This document shows, piece after piece, positions 1-7,231 of a stretch of DNA of 64,000 bases. Positions within the stretch are counted from its first letter, which is position 1; every line of letters begins with the position of its first letter. Under the pieces are notes generated by a model. The model ran no database searches. It was not told the DNA's origin and worked only from the letters and a program-made list of their open reading frames with translations. The DNA comes from Bdellovibrionales bacterium (GTDB taxonomy: Bacteria > Bdellovibrionota > UBA1018 > CAIMNF01): assembly GCA_947502835.1 (NCBI GenBank), contig CANNBJ010000003.1, positions 1-64,000 on the forward strand, in the 5' to 3' direction. The position numbers were made by a program, and so were the translations under genes.

Positions 1-384
1 TATGGATTCGATCGATCTTTGGGGAATGCGAGCAATGAGTCTTGATTGAGACAGGCTCGCCTGTCCCGCCAAAAACATAAACCTTCTTGCGATCGTGGAG
101 GGGCTCACTCCCAGCAGCAAAGCAGCTCGATTTTGTGACACTCCGGAAACGAGAAGCTTATAGAGTGGAGCGTTGATCCTCCTTACTTTTTGATAGTAGC
201 GTGGATTGAGAGTACTTCTTGAGAAGAGCAATCCACAGGTCTTGCACTGGAATCGCTGAATCCTTCGGCTGTCGGATTTGCGACTGAAGTAGCCTTTCCG
301 GACTACATTATGATGCTCGGCAGGGGTCGTAACGCTTGGGGAGGTTGTTAATTTCAACTTTAGACTCGGGCAGCTCACACGCAT
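1..384 (-). CDS. Transposase-like zinc-ribbon/HTH protein, partial at left edge
   Basis: The reading frame is open from an ATG at 384 to the window edge (128 codons), so only the N-terminal part is visible. Residues 47 and 50 form a CxxC knuckle (QCKTCG) preceded by a basic stretch (RRIQRF). Residues of about 85-105 (SGVSQNRAALLLGVSPSTIARR, split here as SGVSQNRAA and LGVSPSTIARR) look like a helix-turn-helix. A zinc ribbon followed by HTH is typical of the DNA-binding N-terminus of IS1/ISXO2-like transposases; the catalytic part would lie outside. Only one Cys (residue 5) remains where a first CxxC is expected, so the element may be decaying. No inverted repeat is visible on the right side. 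The family call is by layout only. Confidence 0.6.
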   Translation of the reverse strand, partial: MRVSCPSLKLKLTTSPSVTTPAEHHNVVRKGYFSRKSDSRRIQRFQCKTCGLLFSRSTLNPRYYQKVRRINAPLYKLLVSGVSQNRAALLLGVSPSTIARRFMFLAGQASLSQSRLIARIPQRSIESI

Positions 385-476
385 GCCATCGACTTTTCAG
401 GAATCAGGCCAATTCGCGTTCTTTTCGGAATGCGCCTTGAAACTCAGGTGCAATCTTCGAGGGCAGTTAGTGATGG

Positions 477-1133
477 TCAAGGGGTCTGCCAGTCGGGAGA
501 GTAACAGACCGTGGTCATGATGTATCGCCAGGATGCCCGAAGGTCAGTGGATTTTTTTCCGACGGCGAGGAGGGCGTCGATGACTGCAGGGACGGGCTCA
601 TCGAGGGGATAGAAAAACTGGTAGAGTTTCGCAACCGTCTCCGGAGTGGGTTCATGCTCGGGCTTGGGACTGAACTGCCCGTACAGTTCCGGCCACGCCG
701 GGTGGATTTTTCGAATGGCCCTCTGAAAATATTTGTAGTCATTCAATAGGTCATCACAGGCGACCGCCAGGATCGCAGACCTGTCAGGCGCACTCACAGG
801 AAGAACGGTTTGCTTCGGATAATAAGAACAGCCCCGGTCTTGAATTTGGAAGGCCGGAGTTGCGCCATCAGTCTCACCTCTCATGTAATAATCGCAGGCT
901 CCTCCAAAAGGGGTACTTAATTTGGCGCCGATCGTGGCAGCCTCGGCCTCAGTCAGGTCGAAAACATCGGCCAGAACGGAACGCACATAGTAGCGGTCCC
1001 CCATTTGGATCCTGCTCTCAATTTCTGCGGTTTCGGGGCGCAATCGAAGATCATCAAAAAGAAGATTGCCGGGCTTTGAGGTGCAGGCGGAGATCAAAAC
1101 CAGCGTTGCAGTGAGAACTGGAACCTTAGACAT
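477..1133 (-). CDS. Putative outer-membrane lipoprotein of unknown function
   Basis: A 218-residue protein with a short hydrophobic signal ending in a lipobox (LISAC), which predicts lipidation at Cys17 and a periplasmic location. The mature part is rich in Tyr, Trp and Pro, carries several Cys (a disulfide is possible) and matches no family I recognise. The start overlaps the stop of the DUF1552 gene by 8 bp, so it is the last gene of a three-gene minus-strand operon and is probably translationally coupled. It may help the secreted DUF1552/cytochrome-like pair upstream; that is inference from position only. Confidence 0.8.
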   Translation of the reverse strand: MSKVPVLTATLVLISACTSKPGNLLFDDLRLRPETAEIESRIQMGDRYYVRSVLADVFDLTEAEAATIGAKLSTPFGGACDYYMRGETDGATPAFQIQDRGCSYYPKQTVLPVSAPDRSAILAVACDDLLNDYKYFQRAIRKIHPAWPELYGQFSPKPEHEPTPETVAKLYQFFYPLDEPVPAVIDALLAVGKKSTDLRASWRYIMTTVCYSPDWQTP

Positions 1134-2850
1134 TTTTCGGTGCTCCGATCAAGGATTGGACTTTGCCCGCGGAATCCTTTTGGAGAATGGAGGGGTAGGT
1201 CGTGGCCGGGGGAGTGAGTCCCATGAGGTTTGCAATCGAGGCGTGGACGTGGGCTGGGGTCAGGACTTGGTTTGAAAGCTGGGAAATCGGAGCGCCTGCC
1301 CCCCAGGTGGATCGGGTGCCGGACCCTCCGTTGATCTTGATGTCGCCCACCACCATGGGGTGATCGATCATTCCTGAGAAAAGACTGTAAGTCCCTCCCG
1401 TTTCGCCATGACCCATGAGATTCCCGGAATCATGGGGATCACGGCCGAATTCGCCGGCAAGCCCGATCACGGTGTGGTTGAAAAGGTTGTCACTCAAACC
1501 GACCGTTTTCGCCTTGAGTGCCCGGGTCAATTCATAAATGCAGGCGGCAAGGGCACGGTAGTAGCGACTGAAAATGAAGATTTGTGAAATCGCCCCGATA
1601 TTATGAACATCGTTGATCATGGCGCCCTTGAAGTTGTTTTCAAGGACCCCTGATTTACTGATTTGTGAAAAGCCTGAATTGATGATTCCCGATCCAAGAA
1701 CGAGATCCATCGACGAAGTGTATCCGATCGGATCAGTCCCTTCGGTCAACATGAACTCGGTAACCGCCATTCCGCTTGCAAGTCTATCGATGGTCACAGT
1801 GTCGCCCAGCATTTCGGTTTCGAGGTCCTGTCCCGTATAATAGGTTTTCGGAAACCCATGCCACATGATTTCAAAGGGTGCGGTTGCGCTGCCGGCGATG
1901 GTGAACTTGTCAACTCCCTGAAGGCGAAGTGCGGCTTCATTGAAAGAACGTCTGATGAGCTCTTCGTATTTCAAATAAAGTTCATTGTAACGGGCATTCA
2001 GATCCCCGAATTGGGTCAGAATCAAACGCTTGGCAGTAAGCCTATGCTCGTAGGTCTCGGGAGCGCGTCCCTTCAGCACAGAGGAGTGCGCCTTCATCAG
2101 GTCGAGTGCATGATCGATGTGTTCGCTCACCGAAGCTTCGGTCATGCGGAGAGGATTGCTTCGGGTGAGTTGGTAGTTTGAAAAAGTGGCCTTGAGCGGA
2201 CTGAGTGTGGGTGTCGGGGAAGAAATGGAGGTGAAGGTCTTTCCTTTTCTCGACTTGAAATGGCCATTGCTCCCGACACCTGCTGCGGGAAACACGCAAG
2301 GCGAGGAATCCGCAAATGAGCCGGAGAGCGAATATCCACCCGTCACAGGAACCAGGTGCATGAGTCCGCCCAAGAAATGATTGTCAATTGAGTGGACTCC
2401 GCGGATTCCGCACCAGTTTTTTGCAAGCTCGGTCATGGGAGCGCTTCCGCCGCCTGCGGTCGGTATCAGGCCCTGCCAGAGGATCGGCAGATGAACTCCC
2501 TGGAATTCAAAGGTTTCATGCACGGTTGAGTGGCTATTTCCACCTGTCGCATCGGGAATGACTTTTGTGCCAAGCATGGAAAGCTTCGGATCAGTGGGAT
2601 GGGATACAAAGTCACTGCCGCTTCCGAAGGGGCGTAAGGCAGAATCAAAGAGATGCCGTGGAGGAGATCCTGAAAGCAGAATCGTGAGATTCTTCTTCAG
2701 GCTTGAGGCATCGAGTGCCGGAGCGGCCATAGCAGCGCGGCGGAACATTCCAGAAAGCACTTGGGTCAGGAAAAGCTGAAGCGGGCTTGCAGCCAAGAGC
2801 GCACTCCCCGTGGCTCGTGCGGTGTTTTGAAGGAATTTTCTCCGATTCAT
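1126..2850 (-). CDS. Tat-exported DUF1552 family protein
   Basis: A 574-residue protein starting with a twin-arginine signal (NRRKFLQ, then a hydrophobic stretch to about residue 43), so it is probably exported folded. The body resembles the DUF1552 family, which often starts with SRRxFL and is usually encoded next to DUF1588/1592-type cytochrome proteins in myxobacteria, planctomycetes and bdellovibrios. Its biochemical function is unknown; relatives are distantly sulfatase/alkaline-phosphatase-like. The start overlaps the upstream CxxCH gene by 4 bp (ATGA). Family assignment rests on the Tat start, length and partner. Confidence 0.75.
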   Translation of the reverse strand: MNRRKFLQNTARATGSALLAASPLQLFLTQVLSGMFRRAAMAAPALDASSLKKNLTILLSGSPPRHLFDSALRPFGSGSDFVSHPTDPKLSMLGTKVIPDATGGNSHSTVHETFEFQGVHLPILWQGLIPTAGGGSAPMTELAKNWCGIRGVHSIDNHFLGGLMHLVPVTGGYSLSGSFADSSPCVFPAAGVGSNGHFKSRKGKTFTSISSPTPTLSPLKATFSNYQLTRSNPLRMTEASVSEHIDHALDLMKAHSSVLKGRAPETYEHRLTAKRLILTQFGDLNARYNELYLKYEELIRRSFNEAALRLQGVDKFTIAGSATAPFEIMWHGFPKTYYTGQDLETEMLGDTVTIDRLASGMAVTEFMLTEGTDPIGYTSSMDLVLGSGIINSGFSQISKSGVLENNFKGAMINDVHNIGAISQIFIFSRYYRALAACIYELTRALKAKTVGLSDNLFNHTVIGLAGEFGRDPHDSGNLMGHGETGGTYSLFSGMIDHPMVVGDIKINGGSGTRSTWGAGAPISQLSNQVLTPAHVHASIANLMGLTPPATTYPSILQKDSAGKVQSLIGAPKNV

Positions 2851-4307
2851 TTATTCACCCCCGCGTTTGGATCAAGAAAGAGCGGCGATGCCACCATTCT
2901 TCGAAACGTTTCCCGAACATTCTGATGTTTCTTCAGGTCAAGCCCGTACTGGATCACCAGTTCGCGAACCCATTTCTGACCCGCTGTCAGATTCAAGGGG
3001 CGTTCGGGGTTGGCCGGATCGCCCAAGACCGGAGTGACTCCTGTCAGGAAGTCGAAAAGACGACTTGCCTCACAAATGTACAGGTCGTCCTGACGGGCTA
3101 CCGCTTCACCCATTTGTTGGAGTCCTGTGACCTTTTCGTTGATCAAATCTCCTTTGTAGTTCCTGAAGAAAAGTCGCCCTTCAGGGGGGCGTTTGTAAAA
3201 ATCCGGATCGGGATTCAAATCAGGATAGGGAGCGGATGGAAATGCTGCGGTTTCAAGTGGAACAGATTGATCCGTCCAAAATCCAACCTTCACACCAGGG
3301 GCGACGTTTCCGTCGGTGGAAAAGAAGAGGCGCAAGTAAGCCATTCGCCGGATGGAAGCTCCAAACTCATCCATGGGCGCATGACAGGACATGCAGGATC
3401 TTGAGACCCTCCAGGGAATTTGTGAATTTTCCCGAACCTCACTGATCACATCATTGGAGCGGACCACGGGGAGGTCCCTGCAAAATGCATCCTGGTAGGC
3501 ATTTCTTCCGAAGAGGCGGAACGCATTGAAGACACCATCGGATCCGCCCATATTGTCGTGGGTGGCAAGATGATAGGTTTGGGTACCCAGGAAGCCCGCA
3601 CCAAAATGGGCATTCATATTCACTTTTCCAAAGTACTTTTCATAGCCGACGACCAGGGCATCCGGAATGTTTTGGGTGGAGTCCTCTATCAGGCCCTGCA
3701 GCTCCCCGCGCTCGACCAAAACGGGATTCCAGGTCGAGTAGTTGTTTCTCGGATTGTTAGGACCATGATAGTTTCCTTGGGAGAAAAACAATTTGTGTCC
3801 GTTCCATAATCGCAATTTGCTGTTCCCGCCCAGGCTCCGGATCGCCCGGAGTGAGGCCCCCCTCGTCACCACTTTTGAAAAAGGCTCACCTGCTTTCAGG
3901 AACGGATAAATAAAATGATACGAAGTCTGATTCACATCCGTGAGGTCTGCCGCAAAGGTGATCTGGCTCATCGGGTCTTCGATCGAAAAGTGACGTCGGT
4001 GGGCCGCCATCAGTGTGCCCGCAATCTTGCCGGCCAGGGGATCCGGCACGCCATTGACCAGCGGAAACCGGCCATCGGGTCCGAGTGTGGCCTTTTCAAG
4101 GAGCTCCACACAGGCATCCGTCCCCGAGACAATTCCATTTTTCACTTTCACAAAAAGGGGATCATTCGGCCGGATGCGTTCGCTGACCAGCAGCCCGTAG
4201 CACTTGGTCAGACGGCGAAGCTCAAGGTTCACCGCCGAAGCCGCGAAGCCCCGATCCGAGACCAACCCCTGAACCATCATGAGGATCAGTACCCCTACGA
4301 CTCTCAT
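2847..4307 (-). CDS. Secreted CxxCH (cytochrome c-like) partner of the DUF1552 protein
   Basis: A 486-residue protein with a Sec signal peptide (about residues 1-22, ending GFAA). A single haem c attachment motif, CMSCH, lies near residue 305 in a context (SRSCMSCHAPMD) like that of DUF1588/DUF1592-type cytochromes that accompany DUF1552 genes. It is first in a tightly overlapping operon, so the two products probably act together in the periplasm; electron transfer or an oxidative step is plausible but not shown. The promoter should lie in 4308-4345, back to back with the enhancer-like repeats of the RNA gene on the other strand. Confidence 0.75.
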   Translation of the reverse strand: MRVVGVLILMMVQGLVSDRGFAASAVNLELRRLTKCYGLLVSERIRPNDPLFVKVKNGIVSGTDACVELLEKATLGPDGRFPLVNGVPDPLAGKIAGTLMAAHRRHFSIEDPMSQITFAADLTDVNQTSYHFIYPFLKAGEPFSKVVTRGASLRAIRSLGGNSKLRLWNGHKLFFSQGNYHGPNNPRNNYSTWNPVLVERGELQGLIEDSTQNIPDALVVGYEKYFGKVNMNAHFGAGFLGTQTYHLATHDNMGGSDGVFNAFRLFGRNAYQDAFCRDLPVVRSNDVISEVRENSQIPWRVSRSCMSCHAPMDEFGASIRRMAYLRLFFSTDGNVAPGVKVGFWTDQSVPLETAAFPSAPYPDLNPDPDFYKRPPEGRLFFRNYKGDLINEKVTGLQQMGEAVARQDDLYICEASRLFDFLTGVTPVLGDPANPERPLNLTAGQKWVRELVIQYGLDLKKHQNVRETFRRMVASPLFLDPNAGVNK

Positions 4308-4345
4308 GATTCCATGATCCCAAAATTCCGCGGGTCCGAATACTG

Positions 4346-4394
4346 TGTCTCAAATGACTGTCTCCAAAGTGACGATTGCCCTTGGTTTGAGACA
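4346..4394 (+). promoter_or_regulatory. Putative enhancer (activator) sites upstream of sigma-54 promoter
   Basis: Nine-base inverted arms TGTCTCAAA (4346-4354) and TTTGAGACA (4386-4394), with a related copy TGTCTCCAAA at 4359-4368. They lie about 85-135 bp before the predicted start at 4480, where sigma-54 enhancer-binding proteins usually bind. The activator is not identifiable here. Confidence 0.55.
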
Positions 4395-4452
4395 AGATTT
4401 CCAGTGAGTTGATTGAAGCTAGGATCAGCTCCCCCTGAATGAAGACCTGAGG

Positions 4453-4469
4453 CTGGCACGATCCCTGCT
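4453..4469 (+). promoter_or_regulatory. Sigma-54 (RpoN) promoter of the structured RNA
   Basis: CTGGCACGATCCCTGCT matches the sigma-54 consensus YTGGCACGRNNNTTGCW at all fixed positions but one. The GG and GC elements are separated by exactly 10 bases. Transcription is predicted to start near G4480. Confidence 0.8.
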
Positions 4470-4479
4470 TTATAGGTTT

Positions 4480-5208
4480 GTGCCGCCGACGAGAGAAAGC
4501 GGTGAAAGGAAAGCGACACTCGATTGGTGTTTCAGCAGGTGGAAGTCCTGCCGGAGAGGATGTTCAGCGACTCCGAAGCACTTTGTTCGCGGAACGGGGG
4601 TGACCCCGCTTGGCGAAGAAAGAAAAGGCCCCGGTACCCCGGGGTCAGCGCACGAACAGGTTACAGCGCGAGCGAATCCCGCTGAAGACGGATCAAGCGC
4701 CGAGTGAGGGTGAAACTTCACGAAGGCAATACTGTGGGCCAAGAGCTGGATGTAGGCAGCCCGTCGGCTTGATCCGGATGAGGGAGTGACATGTTCCGAA
4801 GAAACAGCGATGAAAGTGCGGAACTGGTCGGATTTCGGAGGCGGCTTCAAACGCTTCCGGATCACTTGGCAACAGGTGATTGAATCCGAGCAGGTCGGTG
4901 AGGTCGACAAGCGTTGAAGATCGGGGAGCACAAACCGGTCGGAGCGAGGACCTCTGGAGGAAGCGCGTGAGCGCTTGATGAGTTGCGGATTCGTCTTTTA
5001 CGGGAATCCGGCGCCGGGAGTGGCCAACCTTGGTTTCATCTCTGCATGCGAGAAGCACGCTTAAGGAGAATGAAGCAGGGGGAATGCCGCCCGTCGAAGT
5101 GGCTCCCTCCGTCAGCCGTAGCGGGGAAAACCCAACGTGCGGTAAAACCGGGGTGGGTCGTGGATCTGCAAGCTGCAAGGCTTGTGACGCCACGACCCTC
5201 CCTTTTTT
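4480..5208 (+). ncRNA. Large structured non-coding RNA, about 730 nt, sigma-54 driven
   Basis: The segment is bounded by a sigma-54 promoter and an intrinsic terminator and contains no credible protein gene. It is dense in short hairpins, many with GNRA loops: CGGGG/GTGA/CCCCG at 4595-4608; an 8-bp stem with GCAA loop at 4861-4880; AAGCGC/GTGA/GCGCTT at 4961-4976. Others are CCCCGG/CCGGGG at 4629-4644, GTGAGG/CTTCAC at 4704-4721 and GCAGG/CCTGC at 4535-4551. Size and GNRA use suit a tertiary-folded RNA such as OLE, GOLLD, ROOL or a group II intron relative; I cannot match it to any of these with certainty. Sigma-54-driven sRNAs exist (Vibrio Qrr) but are about 110 nt. It could act with the neighbouring envelope genes or be independent. 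Confidence 0.75.
5151..5208 (+). terminator. Intrinsic terminator of the structured RNA
   Basis: Long stem GGG-U-GGGTCGTGG (5151-5163) pairing with CCACGACCC-U-CCC (5190-5202). An inner hairpin GCAAGC/GCTTGT (5168-5185) lies in the loop. Six T follow at once (5203-5208). Confidence 0.92.
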
Positions 5209-5264
5209 ACATTAATTCAATTTAATTCTTGCCATGCCGCCGGATCAATGGTTTAAGTTGACCC

Positions 5265-6293
5265 ATGATCCGGAACCCCCCATTTCCCGGTATGATCGCG
5301 GCGTTCGGGCTTTTTTCTTGTCTGAGTGCTCCGGTGGTTCATGCGGAATCCCTTGGCGCACGAATTCACTCCCTCTACGGGGAGTTTTCCGCGAATACGT
5401 CCCCCGAGGTCGGGATGCCCCCGCTCGAGAGCTTTGAGCTCGTTGCGCGGACCGTATGCAAACTTCGCGAGGAATATGCAACCGCATCGAAAATCGCATG
5501 GGTGGATTATTCGCTTCCGTCCGATCAAAAACGGTTGATCCTGTTTGATTTTGATTCCAGAAGGGTTTTGGCACGAACCTTTGCAACCCACGGATCGGGC
5601 AGCGCGGGGCATTTGCATTTTTTCGAGGAGGATCCCTCGGGAGGGATTCCTTACTCCCGGCGAAAGGTTCTCGGGTTTGGTTCGATCTCGGAGACGCGAT
5701 TCTTCAGTCTGGAACCGGGATCCAATCAAAGTTCTCTTGGATTGGCGCTTGCCGATCCGTCCTCGTATGTATCTCCGCTCTGGGGCGATCCTGCCTTGCG
5801 CATGAGCGGATTGGAGGCGGGCCTCAATTCAACGCTTCGCAGGCGGGGCGTGGTCTTCCATGCGTTTTCCTATCATGAGGACCAGGTTCTGCGAGCGCGG
5901 GCTTCACCACTCAGTGAGGGATGTCTGATGCTCCCCGGCGTCGAAGAGGCCCGAAAATGGATCGATGAGCTCAAAAATGCATTTGTGGTGATGTTCCATG
6001 AACGGTTGATTTCAAAGAACCTCAATGAAGAAAGCCACGAGCAGGATCTCGAGGTCCATCAGGTGCTGCGGTTGAAGGTGCGGGAACGATTGCGGGAAAT
6101 GGCGCTCGACTTAGGGTGGAGTGAGCGGCTGCTCGCCGAGAGAACTGAGGCCTATGAAAGGAAACTTGAAAGGGAGTGGTTGAATCGCGCGAACGAAACC
6201 TACCGGCTCATGAGAAAAGGATCACGCTTTGTCGGGGCGCAACTTCGGGATGAAACACGCTGCTTTCCGGAAGTCACCGGTAGACACATTTGA
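5265..6293 (+). CDS. Secreted murein L,D-transpeptidase-like protein (YkuD_2 type)
   Basis: A 342-residue protein with a signal peptide ending near HAES (residue 28). The central part follows the murein L,D-transpeptidase catalytic family of PF13645 type: WVDYSLPSDQKR, then SSLGLAL, then His199 (FHAFSY) and a catalytic-type Cys220 in SEGCLMLP. Such enzymes form or edit 3-3 crosslinks in peptidoglycan in the periplasm. The last 100 residues are charged and helical, beyond the usual domain. No clear ribosome-binding site precedes the ATG; a second ATG at 5292 would leave a shorter signal. It starts 57 bp after the RNA terminator and its 3' end overlaps the convergent gene by 20 bp. Confidence 0.85.
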   Translation: MIRNPPFPGMIAAFGLFSCLSAPVVHAESLGARIHSLYGEFSANTSPEVGMPPLESFELVARTVCKLREEYATASKIAWVDYSLPSDQKRLILFDFDSRRVLARTFATHGSGSAGHLHFFEEDPSGGIPYSRRKVLGFGSISETRFFSLEPGSNQSSLGLALADPSSYVSPLWGDPALRMSGLEAGLNSTLRRRGVVFHAFSYHEDQVLRARASPLSEGCLMLPGVEEARKWIDELKNAFVVMFHERLISKNLNEESHEQDLEVHQVLRLKVRERLREMALDLGWSERLLAERTEAYERKLEREWLNRANETYRLMRKGSRFVGAQLRDETRCFPEVTGRHI

Positions 6294-6822
6294 CGGAGTA
6301 GGTTTCAAAAGGCATCCCGAGGTCCGCGATGTCCGAGTCGCCGTGATCAAGACTGTAGATTTGTGCAAGTCCTTTTCGTTCAACGGTGGAAGTCCAAAAC
6401 CAAAGTCTCTTTTTTTGAAGTGAGATGAAGAGCTCGTGAAGCCCCTCGGAGTCCGCCAGGCGGATCTCATTTTCGGTTGGAAGGCGAAGGCCTCTGCCTT
6501 TGCAGTATTTTTCAGCATCAAACCAGTTCGTATTCGATTTGATACGGTCCGCCCAAACCAAGCCCTGCGCATCGCGCCAACCATCGTCCGTGCGGATGAA
6601 TTCAAAACCGGCGCTGCTCAGGCATTTTGAGCCAATGGGGGGATTTTTCATCGAACCAAGCATGGTGCAGGGAATGATGTTTGCGAGTTCGTGTTTTATT
6701 GCAGAGATCTGCCTGGATTCAGTCGAGGGACCACTGGGGGCGCATTGTTCTGATGCCTGTGAGATTCCAAAAGAGAGGAGAGACAGGCAATAAACGAAAA
6801 CCGTAAAACAACTTTGTTTCAT
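6274..6822 (-). CDS. Secreted DUF1566/Lcl-like protein
   Basis: A 182-residue protein with a Sec signal (about 23 residues, ending SQAS). Residues of about 80-180 carry the pattern of the DUF1566 (Lcl C-terminal, FGE-sulfatase-related) fold: GLVWADRI, NWFDAEKYC, GRGLRLPTENEI, then WFWTSTVE and a terminal VKCVYR. Such domains are common in secreted bacterial proteins of unknown role. Five Cys in the mature part suggest disulfides. Single gene, convergent with the L,D-transpeptidase gene. Confidence 0.75.
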   Translation of the reverse strand: MKQSCFTVFVYCLSLLSFGISQASEQCAPSGPSTESRQISAIKHELANIIPCTMLGSMKNPPIGSKCLSSAGFEFIRTDDGWRDAQGLVWADRIKSNTNWFDAEKYCKGRGLRLPTENEIRLADSEGLHELFISLQKKRLWFWTSTVERKGLAQIYSLDHGDSDIADLGMPFETYSVKCVYR

Positions 6823-6872
6823 AATTCACCCTTGATCAAGAGAGTAGAGAGCAAGCTTCGGGCCACTCAGGA

Positions 6873-7118
6873 GTGCGTCTCAGTGGAGATTGGAGGAGTA
6901 GGGTGTATAGGAATCCGACAGGTGTGGGTTTCACGGTGATTCAATTGCATATGGTTTACAAGAACATTTCACCAGTTACACCTCGTGCTACGAGGAGCGC
7001 TTGTACTTGGCAGACGGTTCCTTATCGATCTGTGGATTGCAGCGGGTTTGTCCAGTCGACCGACCGCTACGGTCGTAGGGTCTGGGGTTGGCAGAACTAC
7101 CACTTCAATTGTCCTTGA
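6873..7118 (+). CDS. Possible small ORF (81 or 55 residues) before a strong terminator
   Basis: The frame is open from a GTG at 6873 or an ATG at 6951 to 7118. The C-terminal part is unusually rich in Trp, Tyr, Arg and Cys (VDCSGFVQSTDRYGRR, then WGWQNYHFNCP), which looks more protein-like than random. Neither start has a well-spaced ribosome-binding site and no signal peptide is visible. It may be a real small protein, the tail of a decayed gene, or a chance frame in a leader RNA. The rest of 6823-7143 shows no other gene. Confidence 0.3.
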   Translation: MRLSGDWRSRVYRNPTGVGFTVIQLHMVYKNISPVTPRATRSACTWQTVPYRSVDCSGFVQSTDRYGRRVWGWQNYHFNCP

Positions 7119-7143
7119 TTTCAAACACCGAGTATTCTTCTGG

Positions 7144-7189
7144 ACGGCGTATTTCGAGTGTGAAATACGCCGTTTTTGTTTGTTTTTTT
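7144..7189 (+). terminator. Strong intrinsic terminator just upstream of pccB
   Basis: Perfect 12-bp stem ACGGCGTATTTC / GAAATACGCCGT (7144-7155 with 7162-7173), 6-nt loop, then GTTTTTGTTTGTTTTTTT. It ends only about 40 bp before the pccB start, so it is either a gene end or a leader attenuator. Confidence 0.92.
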
Positions 7190-7231
7190 CGATCATCAAG
7201 CGATGTGTTTTAGTGTAGGATGCCGCCCACT

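Noticed and set aside
4304-4519. 71-codon minus-strand ORF overlapping the cytochrome-like gene start
   Set aside because: Runs through the divergent promoter region and the sigma-54 site; no signal peptide or ribosome-binding site.
4470-4931. Antisense ORF of 153 codons across the structured RNA
   Set aside because: No ribosome-binding site or known motif; the composition follows the RNA hairpins, and the promoter and terminator point the other way.
4693-5193. Antisense ORF of 166 codons across the structured RNA
   Set aside because: Overlaps hairpins and the terminator stem of the plus-strand RNA; no start signal and no recognisable domain.
4480-5208. RNase P RNA, tmRNA or c-di-GMP riboswitch
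   Set aside because: One short GGAAGTCC-like match to RNase P P4, but its 3' partner is missing; no tmRNA tag frame with CCA end; no c-di-GMP-I aptamer core found by eye.
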